A DNA stretch of 64,000 nt from Brachypterus glaber. Lineage: Eukaryota > Arthropoda > Insecta > Coleoptera > Kateretidae. The translations under genes were made by a program, and so were the position numbers. This document shows, one piece after another, positions 32,301 to 37,877 of the stretch; position 1 is the stretch's first letter; each line of letters begins with the position of its first letter. Under the pieces are notes generated by a model. The model was not told where the DNA came from, made no database searches, and was given only the letters and a program-made list of their open reading frames with translations. Location of the stretch: the NCBI GenBank assembly GCA_958510825.1, contig OY294044.1, forward strand, positions 105,934,893 to 105,998,892, given 5' to 3'.

Positions 32301-35003
32301 CGTCACATTCAGGCACTGGACCATAGTGTAGTTAGATCAATGGATTTTGACTTATACATCTAACCGTAGTAAATACTGAACGTTTTTCCATATATGAAAC
32401 CCCACGAAAGTAAGGTAAAATTAACTGGTTATTACAAAACTATAACAATGTATTATTGTATAATGAATATTTACTAAACTCTTGTGGGGTTTCATATATG
32501 CAAAAACGAATTCTCAGTGTAGCTGATACTCTGAACAGACTTACGAATTTGCTAGGAATTCTATGATTTAGGCTGGGTTTATCAAAGTGCAGCTAAATTT
32601 AGCTGACACGTAGTAACCCTAGCAACTCCAACCAAAATCCAGAATTTGGTCTTAACTGAGACTTAGGCATCAACAAAAACTGCAACACCATGACTAATGG
32701 CCCAAAAATCACAACATCGGAACCATGAGTCGTGTTTAACGCGTAATGATCAAATATACTTGGCTACGGGTTGTTTTTGATGCGGCAAGAAAAGCCGGAA
32801 GCCAAGTTCTATTTATTTAGCAATAAAAACGGTTTTAAATTTATTTTGTTTGCAGTTATCATTTGACAATAAATAATGAATAAAATGTAGTTATAGGATA
32901 AAAAAATAATCCTGTTTCTTTATTATCGGTACTAATATAGGAAGATTTTTTTAAGAGTCGACGATTTATAGTATTTTACTATACATTCATTCATAATATT
33001 ATCTGTTTCATTTATTATCCAAGTTAAGTTGACAAGGCAGTGGGCTACCAACTTTCTATGATTGGCTAATAAATGAAACAAAAGATATTACCTATGCAAA
33101 CGTCAAGATCCATTGATTTAAATCTGCCTACTAGCATTTTAAAATTAGATTTAAAACAATATTTTCGTTTTTTTCCTGTTTAAAAAATATTCAATAGGAA
33201 TTAAATATAGAAGTCAATTCAAATCAGGTACTATAGATTTATACATTAAATTAATAGACTTTAAAGCTAGATATTAGTGAAAATGCGTGAAAATTTACAC
33301 TGTAAATATAACTACATTAGTAAGCTATATCGCAGTACACAGAAACACAAAGTTCCTATAAAACTAACACAATTTTTAAAACCGAACAAAAAATCTTAGA
33401 AATTATAATTTTCAATGTTAGCGTTTGTAGCTTATAGTAAAGTTAATAAGGTTTCTTAAGTATTTTATTAATAATTAATTTAAATCTGCATACATTTTAT
33501 TTTAGTCCTTGTCATAGAGGTTTAGAGAACAAACTTACTTAAAATTCATTTGGGTGAATATTTGGAAAATTTTGATATTAATAATAGTTTTATTCTTGAG
33601 TGTTTAGTTGTATTTATACAAAAGATTGCTAGTGGTAAGTTTTTAACTTTGTGACATAGCACTGCTATGATAGCAGCTTGTCCGTTAGTAAACAATAAGC
33701 ATTTAATTGTCAAGTAGTTGACGAGCGGCTGTCACAAAGACAAAAACTGCATTTTGATTTTCATCTTCTCATTTATAATGGGAAGTTATTCCATTCTTTA
33801 ATAGCTTCCCTGCTTGACTAGTGTAATTTTTGCTACATCCTAATTCGGTTTTCTGTACTTACTTCTATGACAGTTATTACAAAAAATAAAATAAATTACC
33901 CTAAATAAAAAAAATTAAAAATAATTTCTATCATACAGGGCCAATCATTAGCAAGCAAAGGTCCCTACCGTCCACTCTCGCCTCGAGTAGGGCCGCCAGC
34001 TGGCGGGGCATCCCCGGGCTCAGTCAGCAGCATTCGGCCCCGCCAGGTGATAATCTCTTCGCCCGGTTCTCCCAGCAGCAGTAGTGATTCCCAGTCCGGC
34101 TCTGATTCAGTCAAACACTGCCTGCCCAGCCGTGTCAGCTCCCCAGCCATTCGGGCATCGCCTTCGTCCCAAGGAATGATGAGAGCATCGCCGTCGGTCA
34201 CCTTAGCCTCACCAGGTCTACGTAGCTCACCTTCAGCCACTATATCGTCCCCAGGTCCCAGAAACTCACCTTCTGTTAGCAGTCTGTCCCGCGTCTCTCC
34301 CTCTATAATGAGCCAGGTCACTAGATCTTCCAGTCCTGCGATGCAAGGCAGTTCTGCAGGTCTCAACGTCACTCTAGGCACCACAACTCCATCTTTCTCA
34401 ACCTTAAGCAACTTACAAAGTACTATTTCGAGCATAAGTACTACCGCAAATAGTATGTACGGTATAAACTACTCGCAACCAAGTTCTTACAGTACTACCA
34501 ACCAAATCAACTCGCAACCTACGACGTATGCTAGTACCAACCCATTTTTAACCGGTGCGTACATGAATTACAATCCAACCGAGACTGGTTATAACGACAA
34601 ATACAACACTATTGGTTCTACCAAAGAAATTAAGAGTTTCTTCGAAAACTATGCTTCGGAAAACTCAAAATACTCAACTCTAGAACGACAGAAAAATGGT
34701 TACGATTCTAGTGAACCTGGTTCTGGAATATACTCTTCTCCAGAAAAATACAACACTATAGGAAGTAAGTACCCAGAAAGGACTAGCTATCTGAGTACCA
34801 CTTACAGCTCAGATTTAAAATACAGTTCTGGGAATAACAGGAATTTTGACACTAGTCCTGTAGTGACGACCCAAAGCACTACAGCAGGACTGCTGGGTAT
34901 TGAAGATACTCCCACTCCCACAAGTAGTATTGAAACTGAAGACAGTAATACAAGGGAGGTGGGAGAAAAAGACGTTGAAGGGGATGGTGAGCAAAGTGAC
35001 TGA
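1490..35003 (+). CDS. RhoGAP100F: syd-1 / RhoGAP100F-like synaptic RhoGAP, 3' eleven exons
   Basis: Spliced gene, join(1490..1619, 7643..7792, 12025..12258, 13203..13270, 14983..15181, 17205..17323, 17909..18032, 18484..18764, 19565..19799, 30297..30484, 33939..35003). The joined length is 2793 nt, an exact multiple of three, with one stop at 35001-35003. Seen: a C2 domain at about residues 134-262 of the part present ('[13 protein letters not shown]', '[19 protein letters not shown]', '[10 protein letters not shown]') and a RhoGAP domain at about 293-495 ('[16 protein letters not shown]', '[13 protein letters not shown]', '[13 protein letters not shown]', '[18 protein letters not shown]'). 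A Ser/Pro-rich tail ends in acidic residues. Known: Syd-1/RhoGAP100F proteins combine PDZ, C2 and RhoGAP domains and act at presynaptic active zones, upstream of Liprin-alpha and Neurexin. The PDZ exons would lie 5' of this window. Inferred: the GAP may be catalytically competent because the arginine finger (R345) is present. Small extra exons in the 10.5-kb intron before exon J cannot be excluded. Confidence 0.93.
1885..3300 (+). repeat. cluster of 'AGGGACCGTCGTTA' motifs
   Basis: Near-identical copies begin at about 1885, 1907, 1930, 1951 (truncated), 2787, 2803, 2958 and 3286, all on the plus strand and irregularly spaced. The group is interrupted by the element at 2000-2576. It is intronic and its origin is unknown. 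Confidence 0.6.
2000..2576. mobile_element. Tc1/mariner-type MITE, ~580 bp
   Basis: Inverted ends 'CAGCCTGTTCCAGAACTCG' (2000 onward) and its complement ending at 2576, flanked by TA at 1998-1999 and 2577-2578. The arms remain alike for about 85 bp ('ttgagggtatattaaaaacc', 'tggaaaatatgaaaaaaa'). There is no coding capacity. Confidence 0.8.
2612..3768. other. intronic sequence without recognisable gene
   Basis: AT-rich intron containing only scattered copies of the AGGGACCGTCGTTA motif. I see no conserved coding segment on either strand. Confidence 0.5.
3769..4049. mobile_element. short inverted-repeat element
   Basis: The arms 'GCGCGATACCAACGAACTAA' followed by 'taactcttct', and 'agaagagttattagttcgtt' followed by 'gcgcgatac', enclose about 280 bp. 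Target duplications are not clear. Confidence 0.55.
4717..5168. mobile_element. fold-back element, ~450 bp
   Basis: The left arm 'ttctagaagaatttttaaat' plus 'gacatgacaacttcca' matches in reverse the right arm 'tggaagttgtcatgtc' plus 'atttaaaagttcttctagaa'. The arms are about 65 bp and end in an A/T-rich tract. There is no coding sequence. Confidence 0.65.
5412..7170. mobile_element. long-TIR Tc1/mariner-like fold-back, ~1.76 kb
   Basis: Ends 'CACTTCTGCTCAAAAATATC' and 'GATATTTTTGAGCAGAAGTG', flanked by TA (5410-5411, 7171-7172). The inverted arms run about 350 bp each (5412-5760 and 6820-7170). They share 'ggcccacctaaaaaaatac', 'cttgaacttttagctctt' and 'caatttaattaattga'. The interior has no usable open frame. 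It lies in the intron before exon B. Confidence 0.8.
7434..7632 (+). repeat. dispersed repeat copy abutting exon B acceptor
   Basis: Shares 'gtttaaccccccataact', 'cgatcggattattcgt', 'ttgagttatcgtg' and 'cgtgacatcagac' with 60130-60362 in the same orientation. It ends about 10 nt before the exon B acceptor, so part of the intron's 3' end appears to come from repeat sequence. Confidence 0.7.
7643..7792 (+). CDS. RhoGAP100F: syd-1 exon B (linker between N-terminal region and C2)
   Basis: Acceptor 'tttttttccag' at 7632-7642, donor 'gcag|gtaagttc'. The exon takes two bases to complete the split codon and leaves one, so it is 1-1 in phase. It encodes '[16 protein letters not shown]', then a Pro/Ser/Ala-rich stretch, then '[11 protein letters not shown]'. 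GC content is far above the surrounding intron. The flanks are repeats: one ends about 10 nt before the acceptor, and a LINE insertion begins 2 nt into the intron. A diverged copy of its last 46 bp lies 2.7 kb downstream. Confidence 0.9.
7795..8255 (+). mobile_element. 5'-truncated LINE fragment (RNase H region) with TSD
   Basis: Encodes '[18 protein letters not shown]', the RNase H segment of a Jockey/R1-type non-LTR retrotransposon, then '[19 protein letters not shown]' and '[10 protein letters not shown]'. Compared with the minus-strand copy at 41838-42480, a stretch after 'GHCP' is deleted. A direct duplication of 'aagttcccatat' at 7795-7806 and 8244-8255 marks a target-primed insertion starting 2 nt inside the intron after exon B. 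The 3' end has no poly-A. Confidence 0.85.
8432..8489. repeat. (TA)n microsatellite
   Basis: About 58 bp of uninterrupted TA dinucleotide inside the element at 8290-8967. The sister copy has only a few TA units here. Confidence 0.95.
8634..8701. repeat. (TA)n microsatellite
   Basis: About 68 bp of nearly pure TA dinucleotide, the second such expansion in the same element copy. Confidence 0.95.
8968..9768. other. intron remainder
   Basis: AT-rich intron between two mobile elements. Short open frames on both strands show no recognisable motif. Confidence 0.5.
9769..10313. mobile_element. MITE copy 1 ('AAAGAACTTTTAC' ends)
   Basis: Ends 'AAAGAACTTTTACGTCAAGA' and 'CTTCTTGAGGTAAAAGTTCT' (continuing TT). 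It is about 545 bp and matches 31437-31983 throughout in the same orientation ('gtgaggggctggtggggagt', 'agatgacaccttcataaac'). There is no coding sequence. Confidence 0.85.
10455..10499 (+). pseudogene. partial duplicate of syd-1 exon B 3' end
   Basis: Bases 10454-10499 match 7747-7792 at 40 of 46 positions, including the exon's last codons, and are followed by a donor-like 'gtgggtcc'. An AG at 10453-10454 would give a 45-nt exon that is phase 1 in and 1 out, as exon B is, encoding '[14 protein letters not shown]'. No pyrimidine tract precedes it. It is either a relic of a local duplication or a weak alternative micro-exon. Of six differences, two are synonymous. Confidence 0.55.
10500..12024. 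other. intron, with a short tandem duplication
   Basis: AT-rich intron without recognisable genes. At 11830-11900 a ~45-bp unit containing 'cgtgaagtttaagaatgtt' followed by 'cttttaaatca' occurs twice in tandem, with the start of a third copy. Confidence 0.6.
12025..12258 (+). CDS. RhoGAP100F: syd-1 exon C (start of C2 domain)
   Basis: Acceptor 'ttttgttttcag', donor 'ggag|gtaagaat', phase 1 in and 1 out. It encodes '[14 protein letters not shown]', a linker, then the first C2 strands '[16 protein letters not shown]', then a Thr/Ser/Ala/Pro-rich stretch. That stretch lengthens the loop before 'GLRDLYC' in exon D by roughly 25 residues. Confidence 0.93.
12538..12682 (+). repeat. dispersed repeat fragment
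   Basis: Shares 'agctatgattagtggttta', 'aaaatgacttttagtaata' and 'ttaaattgactgtcatttt' with 58463-58597 in the same orientation, roughly 140 bp. The rest of the intron (12259-13202) shows nothing else. Confidence 0.7.
13203..13270 (+). CDS. RhoGAP100F: syd-1 exon D (C2 domain core)
   Basis: A 68-nt exon between 'cctcttttcag' and 'gtaagtac'. It encodes '[19 protein letters not shown]' and then 'RTV', a C2 strand with the conserved D-x-Y-C-x-L-E-x-D pattern. Phase 1 in, 0 out. Confidence 0.95.
13497..14162. mobile_element. inverted-end element, copy 2 ('ACATCGGCAC' ends)
   Basis: Same ends and body as 8290-8967 but without the long TA tracts. A further internal 'acatcggcactctta' lies close to the right end. 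It is nested within 13335-14439. Confidence 0.75.
14345..14397. repeat. (AAT)n microsatellite
   Basis: About 50 bp of AAT/ATA trinucleotide repeats inside the outer element. Confidence 0.95.
14660..14950. repeat. dispersed repeat, reverse copy of 30670-31012
   Basis: Shares 'gataaactcaataataac', 'ttattgagtggataattat', 'gggtaaaccgatattgccct' and 'tttcccactagtaccataaa' with the reverse complement of 30670-31012. It ends about 30 nt before the exon E acceptor. Confidence 0.8.
14983..15181 (+). CDS. RhoGAP100F: syd-1 exon E (C2 domain, central)
   Basis: Acceptor 'ttttgtctttag', donor 'agg|g then gtaagtat'. It encodes '[18 protein letters not shown]', then '[19 protein letters not shown]', then '[12 protein letters not shown]', typical of the middle and end of a C2 beta sandwich. 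Phase 0 in, 1 out. A 1.2-kb fold-back element begins about 12 nt into the following intron. Confidence 0.95.
15193..16411. mobile_element. 1.2-kb fold-back element with 'ATGGACGT' repeats
   Basis: Outer ends 'CACGGTTAGCCGTTATTC' and 'GAATTACGGCGAACCGTG' (with small gaps). Inner inverted segments are 'gggtgaaacagtttttgatc' to 'gggtcacgtgat' against 'ggtcacgtgactc' to 'aatgtttcgccc'. Between them, 'atggacgt', 'tggacatcc' and related units recur (15358-15482 and 15890-15990). It starts about 12 nt inside the intron after exon E. Confidence 0.7.
16804..17018. repeat. palindromic 'CTAACGTTAG' repeat module
   Basis: Roughly ten units related to 'ctaacgttag' lie between 'gtagaaatttcctag' and the mirror 'aaatttctactag'. 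The whole module is an imperfect inverted repeat. Similar 'AGTAGAAATT' caps occur at 36553 and 46475. Confidence 0.65.
17205..17323 (+). CDS. RhoGAP100F: syd-1 exon F (end of C2, start of RhoGAP)
   Basis: Acceptor 'gttcatttag', donor 'gtg|gtaagtaa'. It encodes '[19 protein letters not shown]' and ends with '[11 protein letters not shown]'. 'FGVDLESV' matches the F-G-V-x-L start of RhoGAP domains. Phase 1 in, 0 out. Confidence 0.95.
17400..17880 (-). mobile_element. LINE 3' fragment, antisense
   Basis: The minus strand reads '[20 protein letters not shown]', then '[18 protein letters not shown]', resembling the region after RNase H in Jockey/R1-type ORF2 (spacing W-x-x-x-x-x-G-x-R-Q-x-x-x-F as in the other LINE here). 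A degraded tail continues to about 17400. It occupies most of the 585-nt intron between exons F and G. Confidence 0.6.
17909..18032 (+). CDS. RhoGAP100F: syd-1 exon G (RhoGAP N-terminal helices)
   Basis: Acceptor 'attttttttag', donor 'attg|gtaaaaat'. It encodes '[17 protein letters not shown]' and then '[18 protein letters not shown]', the 'P-x-x-V-x-x-C-x-x-x-I/V-E-x-x-G' segment that precedes the arginine finger. Phase 0 in, 1 out. Confidence 0.95.
18355..18440 (+). repeat. 'CACGATAACTCAAG' repeat fragment
   Basis: A tandem 'gtccgtct/gtccgtcc' stretch, then 'cacgataactcaag' at 18402-18415. The same core is found near 7530, 14546, 48264 and 60258. It lies about 45 nt before the exon H acceptor. 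The rest of the intron (18033-18483) is unremarkable. Confidence 0.5.
18484..18764 (+). CDS. RhoGAP100F: syd-1 exon H (RhoGAP catalytic core)
   Basis: Acceptor 'tttttatttctag', donor 'aga|gtaagttt'. It encodes '[19 protein letters not shown]', with the arginine-finger position occupied by R345, then '[19 protein letters not shown]', the conserved K-x-x-L-R-x-L-P-E-P-L motif, and '[20 protein letters not shown]'. Phase 1 in, 0 out. This is the strongest family match in the window. Confidence 0.97.
18790..19537 (-). mobile_element. 'ACCGACTTCCAAAAAGGAGG' family, copy 1
   Basis: Reverse-oriented relative to the copies at 40528-41420 and 53606-54475. It shares 'aatgaaccgacttctgtct', 'ggtgccaatttcac', 'ttggcaccgacttattttt', 'cacaacgcactattagtgcg' and the terminal 'tttggaagtcggttaaaaa', with an internal deletion near the terminus. 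It makes up almost all of the 800-nt intron between exons H and I. Confidence 0.8.
19565..19799 (+). CDS. RhoGAP100F: syd-1 exon I (RhoGAP C-terminal helices)
   Basis: Acceptor 'cctattttccag', donor 'tcag|gtaatgtg'. It encodes '[19 protein letters not shown]', '[18 protein letters not shown]' (the RhoGAP N-K-M-x-x-x-N-L-A-x-x-x-x-P-x-L block) and '[15 protein letters not shown]'. Phase 0 in, 1 out. An intron of about 10.5 kb follows. Confidence 0.95.
19800..20345. other. start of the 10.5-kb intron
   Basis: AT-rich and without recognisable coding sequence. There is a short 'cata' run near 20002. Confidence 0.5.
20346..21231. mobile_element. 'ATCCCGGACAACATT' TIR element, copy 1
   Basis: Ends 'ATCCCGGACAACATT' and 'AATGTTGTCCGGGAT'. 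The interior has 'tttcacgtggaagtcatta', a palindrome 'cccactgggaacttcccagt', and many TCATGA-type palindromes. A related copy lies at 23424-24562. It has no coding capacity. Confidence 0.8.
21427..21538. repeat. hairpin, ~45-bp stem
   Basis: 'acataagaatgcgatgccgt' plus 'gattggctta' pairs with 'aagccaatcacggcatcg' plus 'cattcttatgta', with a loop of about 22 nt. 'gcataaaaacgta' and 'acgttcttatgc' extend the stem. Confidence 0.75.
22136..23128. mobile_element. full-length fold-back, ~990 bp
   Basis: The ends 'ACACAGGCCCACAAAAAAAA' and 'TTTTTTTTGTGGGCCTGTGT' continue as inverted arms almost to the centre (about 22640, 'gagaagtccggtt' against 'aaccggacttctcc'). One arm is rich in 'aacccc' and 'aacctca', and the other in 'ggggttatgaggtt'-type sequence. 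It has no coding capacity. Transcription through it would give a hairpin with a stem of roughly 450 bp. Confidence 0.85.
23424..24562. mobile_element. 'ATCCCGGACAACATT' element, copy 2 with internal duplication
   Basis: Same family as 20346-21231. The first ~250 bp are repeated in tandem from 23677 ('cccggacaacatttgct'), so the palindrome 'cccactgggaa..ttcccagtggg' occurs twice (about 23616 and 24018). The right end 'gttgtcctcggacat' is slightly degraded. Confidence 0.75.
24836..25165 (+). repeat. dispersed repeat with (CT)n head, copy 1
   Basis: A CT dinucleotide tract, then 'aattaaccagggtttctct', 'cagtgcgcaagtactaatcg' and 'ctctaggcacatcataaaag'. It closely matches 45588-45892 in the same orientation. 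Confidence 0.75.
25347..25638. repeat. near-perfect 292-bp palindrome
   Basis: 'gtgtcatgaccagagttgat' at the left end mirrors 'atcaactctggtcatgacac' at the right. The arms match with very few differences to the centre (about 25492), where 'agacatataatctta' and its complement recur. Little loop is visible. Confidence 0.9.
26006..26055. repeat. perfect short hairpin, 23-bp stem
   Basis: 'gatttgggtcttaagttagc' plus 'aag' pairs perfectly with 'cttgctaacttaagaccc' plus 'aaatc', with a four-base loop (ccgc). Flanking 'acactag' occurs as a direct repeat on both sides. Confidence 0.85.
26710..26785 (+). repeat. short tandem repeat 'CAGACATTCA'
   Basis: About five ~16-bp units of 'catcagacattcacac' type in tandem within the long intron. 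The wider region 26063-27044 is otherwise unremarkable. Confidence 0.75.
27047..28417 (-). mobile_element. defective Tc1/mariner transposon
   Basis: Ends 'CAGTTCCCGGCATAAAAAAT' (left) and 'ACGCCGGGAACTG' (right), flanked by TA at 27045-27046 and 28418-28419. The transposase remnant is on the minus strand. The 3' part of the element contains an inverted copy of the end of the coding region (27396-27498). Confidence 0.9.
27442..28275 (-). pseudogene. Tc1/mariner transposase remnant
   Basis: It starts '[20 protein letters not shown]' with a helix-turn-helix ('[19 protein letters not shown]') and a second DNA-binding part containing '[10 protein letters not shown]'. The catalytic half has the 'FQQDNCSVH' motif with the second Asp. 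In another frame it has '[16 protein letters not shown]', with the third acidic position region. The stretch with the first catalytic Asp, after 'LIHTDANFW', is missing, and the frame shifts there and again near 27690. The C-terminus ends at a TAA at 27442-27444. It is inactive as read. Confidence 0.88.
28461..29144. mobile_element. 'CAGTGCGGTCC' fold-back MITE, copy 1
   Basis: Ends 'CAGTGCGGTCCAAAAGTTAC' and 'GACTTTTGGACCGCTCTG', flanked by TA (28459-28460, 29145-29146). The arms are inverted over most of the length ('gaccccc', 'tttaaagcttataaaattt', 'tttttaaattt'). A second copy lies at 56040-56762. Confidence 0.85.
29743..29863. repeat. imperfect hairpin, ~30-bp arms
   Basis: 'attcttgaccattcgcaaaa' against 'ttttgcgcatggtcaagaat'. 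Further complementary segments ('gttgctaaggaaacta') lie nearer the loop. Downstream, 'accactatagcggtg' occurs twice (29957, 30009). The remaining intron to exon J has no other recognisable feature. Confidence 0.65.
30297..30484 (+). CDS. RhoGAP100F: syd-1 exon J (Gln/Pro-rich tail segment)
   Basis: The start was chosen by phase. Only the acceptor 'cctttccagacag|gt' (30295-30296) links the one-base overhang of exon I to a frame that leaves phase 0 at 'actc|gtaagt', as exon K needs. In this frame it encodes '[20 protein letters not shown]' followed by '[14 protein letters not shown]'. A second frame (30226-30495) is also open and would use acceptors at 30277 or 30292, but it cannot join exon K without a frameshift. 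The exon is strongly GC-rich compared with its surroundings. Confidence 0.75.
30623..31168. mobile_element. MITE with 'TGGTCTGTTTCATCAAGC' ends
   Basis: Left 'TGGTCTGTTTCATCAAGCAA' and right 'TTGCTTGATGAAACAGACCA', continuing with 'aattaaaaatcgcacagt' on both sides (about 47-bp TIRs). Most of the interior (30670-31012) is a repeat also present, reversed, at 14660-14950. Confidence 0.85.
31262..31436 (+). repeat. direct repeat flanking MITE copy 2, left
   Basis: About 175 bp, 'gttgaaattgtcagatgtaa' to 'gcctatcc', nearly identical to 32045-32218. The MITE at 31437-31983 starts where this copy ends. Confidence 0.85.
31437..31983. mobile_element. MITE copy 2 ('AAAGAACTTTTAC' ends)
   Basis: 'AAAGAACTTTTACCTCAAGA' and 'CTTCTTGAGGTAAAAGTTCT' (continuing TT) form good terminal inverted repeats. 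The body matches 9769-10313. Confidence 0.9.
32045..32218 (+). repeat. direct repeat flanking MITE copy 2, right
   Basis: Second copy of the ~175-bp sequence at 31262-31436. The pair points to a segmental duplication or an unequal exchange around the MITE. Confidence 0.85.
32379..32509. repeat. short inverted-repeat element
   Basis: 'cgtttttccatatatgaaac' then 'cccacgaaagt', against 'actcttgtggggtttcatat' then 'atgcaaaaacg', enclosing about 130 bp. Confidence 0.65.
32510..33938. other. intron before exon K
   Basis: AT-rich. One small inverted repeat lies at 32994-33091 ('ctgtttcatttatta' against 'taataaatgaaac'). Otherwise nothing is recognisable up to the exon K acceptor. Confidence 0.5.
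33939..35003 (+). CDS. RhoGAP100F: syd-1 exon K (Ser/Thr-rich C-terminal tail, stop)
   Basis: Acceptor 'tttctatcatacag', then '[18 protein letters not shown]', repeated Ser-Pro motifs such as '[18 protein letters not shown]' and '[12 protein letters not shown]', then a Tyr/Ser/Asn-rich region ('[15 protein letters not shown]', '[17 protein letters not shown]'). It ends '[13 protein letters not shown]' and TGA at 35001-35003. No folded domain is visible and the tail looks disordered. The many S-P sites are potential proline-directed kinase targets (inference). The first ~450 nt are GC-rich and the rest is AT-richer, without loss of frame. Confidence 0.9.
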   Translation, partial: GQSLASKGPYRPLSPRVGPPAGGASPGSVSSIRPRQVIISSPGSPSSSSDSQSGSDSVKHCLPSRVSSPAIRASPSSQGMMRASPSVTLASPGLRSSPSATISSPGPRNSPSVSSLSRVSPSIMSQVTRSSSPAMQGSSAGLNVTLGTTTPSFSTLSNLQSTISSISTTANSMYGINYSQPSSYSTTNQINSQPTTYASTNPFLTGAYMNYNPTETGYNDKYNTIGSTKEIKSFFENYASENSKYSTLERQKNGYDSSEPGSGIYSSPEKYNTIGSKYPERTSYLSTTYSSDLKYSSGNNRNFDTSPVVTTQSTTAGLLGIEDTPTPTSSIETEDSNTREVGEKDVEGDGEQSD

Positions 35004-36175
35004 ATTCATGAAATCATATAACGTCATCAACATAATTGACTGCTCAAAAAAGTGCAGGAACTATTAAAAACTTTTGTTTCAACTGCTCTATAGTTGATAA
35101 ATCGACTTACATCAGGAAGATCGATCCTAATTATGCCAAGTAGCTTGACTACATGGCATGGAATGGAAGCTATGGGGCATAATATAAAATAAATGAATCG
35201 TACATATTTGATTTGACCAAAGTGAGAATCTTCTAAAGTAATGGAAAAAAGTTGGAAATCCGCCATTTTTAATATACATTCAAACTTTCCTCTACTTTTA
35301 AACGAGATTATAAATATCATACTGATGTAGTTAGATATATAATATCTGTCTCAATTAGAAAATATTATTTTAAAAATCTACTGAGGATGTAGGAACACTA
35401 ATACCACAAAAGTTCTAAGAAAAAACATAGCATATTCTTAGAATGTTTTTAGAACGTTTGTTGTATTAGGAAAAACTTTGTCATTATGGATGATGAGCAA
35501 CCGACTGATTTCACGGTTAGGGCACAAAAAAATTGATATCAGGGCAGCATAATAAAAAAAGACAAATTAAATAGGGTATTCATTCGAAGAATTCACCATT
35601 ATCGTTGTACTTTAGCCATTTACAAATACTAGTATATACTATATTTCAATATTATTAAATTGATTTGCACTATTTAACAAATAAAAATGTTTTATGCGGC
35701 CATTTTGCTATTACCAAACTTTTTTTGGACACTTCTTTTCATATTTTTAATACCTGTTTCATTTTTATTTGTTGAATAGTATATTTCAAAATTTTCATTA
35801 ATAATTAAGTATTGTATTATATACATATAACGTATTCGCTTATTAGAATCAAACTATAAAATTAGAATCATTGTTATCTAATATTTAAAATTATATAGGG
35901 TGCGTGAACCTAATGTTGGCCATGTCCAACTTAGGCGACAACACCTTACTTTTAGTTGGTAGTTAAATGAATATATAAACGATAAATATATAAAATGGCA
36001 AATGGGAAATTCCATTAGAATAATTAATTTAATGCGTGTTGCACACTACTTATAATTATACGTTTTAATTTTTTTAGAAGAAACGATTAATATTTTGTTG
36101 AAATTTACGTTTCTGATAGAAAATTATATGCACAAAATACTAAAGAGTGAATAAAAAGTACTAAATAATGTCTAC
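35004..36175 (+). other. candidate 3' UTR of syd-1
   Basis: Sequence after the stop codon. AATAAA signals are visible at 35188-35193, 35680-35685 and 36150-36155; which one is used cannot be told. A short inverted repeat lies at 35397-35470 ('actaataccacaaaagttc' against 'gaacgtttgttgtattagg'), with a stem of roughly 25 bp. The true 3' end is unknown. Confidence 0.4.
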
Positions 36176-36199
36176 AAACAATAACTGCATCAAAAACTC

Positions 36200-37877
36200 A
36201 AAAAATACATCTTTTTTAAGAATGATTGTTGAAAAAATATAATACATTACTTCCATATAATTGTCTTTTTACGACAAACTATTTTATACATAGATTTGGT
36301 TTTGGTTAAAATGTTGGCTCGCGCAGGGCTCGCCCGTGGTTTTGTTTACATTATTAATAACTATTCTTATCGGCACAGGCAAATTAATAAAAACTGAATC
36401 GTAGTTTTTTAATTTTTGATATTTTTTTGGGGGCTCGCTGGAAGAGGGGCATTATAAAATACTTTTTAATCAATTTTAAGTATAGAATAAAATCATCACT
36501 GCCAGCAACAGTTGTAATATTAGGCATATTAGAGTTTTTTACGCAAAAATACACTAGTAGAAATTTTTAAGCGTAAAATTTACGCCGTACTTAAGCGTTT
36601 CATTTACGCTGAAAACGTTTCCTATGTTTTATTATAATTATTATTAATTAATAAGTCGAGGATAAGAATCTCTAAATAATGTTTAAAATGTAAATATGCA
36701 ACTAAATACGTTGTGTGAACTTTTTTAGCTAATAAATAATATTTTATTTCACTGTTGGTAACTCTGTACAGTTTATTTTTCTGTTTTATCTTTTGTTATT
36801 ACTATTTATAAGTTATTAGGTAGATTGCCATGCAAAATTTTATTGTTGAGTTTGTTCATTTTTCCCTTGTTTACTGAATAGACTTTTTCTAAAGATTAAG
36901 ACACATATTTTATTGTTTTTATTACCTCTGAGTGTGTGAAATTTTTTATTTGTTTATGTTTTTGTATATACAATTATTGTTTTATAGTTGATTTAAAATC
37001 ATTGTGTGGCAACAAAAATACGAATTTCTTCGAAACAACCTGACGTTTCGTTTAATAATCAAGTAGATGTAAATTTTTTTTGCGTGTTAAATACACCAAG
37101 TGTTATGTAATTATATGGTCATTATATGAGGAATTTCATTTGCGCCTTTATTTTTTATCTCTCATTTTATATTTGCAGATGATAGATAGAGAAACCAGGT
37201 CATAAATGTAAAACTTGTTTTATAGATATTTAAAACAAATAAACAAAACATTTAAATGTTTCTTGGCCTCTATATAAATTACATAACACTGTGCTATTTA
37301 TTACAAAACATCTTTTGCTAAAAGATATTTAATTTTTAACGATTAATCAAGTAAAAATAAAGGCTTTCAAAGGCCCCAGAATGTTTATTTTTTTTTTTAG
37401 TAAATTTAATAGATAGAAATATGACGTAAATTATAAGTAATAAAATTTAAGTATCATTTGTAAAAATAATTATTGCACATTAGACTTATTTTTTGATCTA
37501 ATGGTGTTAAATCTGGAGACCTTGCAGGCCACTGAATTGAACCTGTTATAATATTATGTTTTAAGGTTATACATGATATATTTACTAAAAAAAAAAAAGC
37601 CTCCTCAATAAAAAAATTAAATATGTTTTAAACAAGATGTATTTTTGGTCTCATTCTACGTAGGAGATATCCCTCCTTCAATAATATTAAATATTAATTT
37701 TTTAATTTGTAAATAAATATCTACCTACGGGAACGTCTTTAATGTATTTCCATTTTTGTACATTTAGCCATTACTATAGTAAAATTAGCGAAAATTAACT
37801 ATTTAATAAAACAAAGACTTCCATATTGGAATCTCATCATCAATACCAAATATCACCAATGAGAAAACAAAAGGCTA
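36200..37877. other. AT-rich intergenic sequence
   Basis: No gene seen. At 36553-36612 there is a fragment 'actagtagaaattttt' followed by 'aagcgtaaaatttacgcc' and 'catttacgctgaaaacg', a short palindromic module with the same cap as at 16804 and 46475. Confidence 0.5.

Noticed and set aside
33965..34435. 156-codon open frame on the minus strand
   Set aside because: It lies opposite the GC-rich Ser/Pro part of exon K. It is a by-product of codon bias there, with no recognisable motif.
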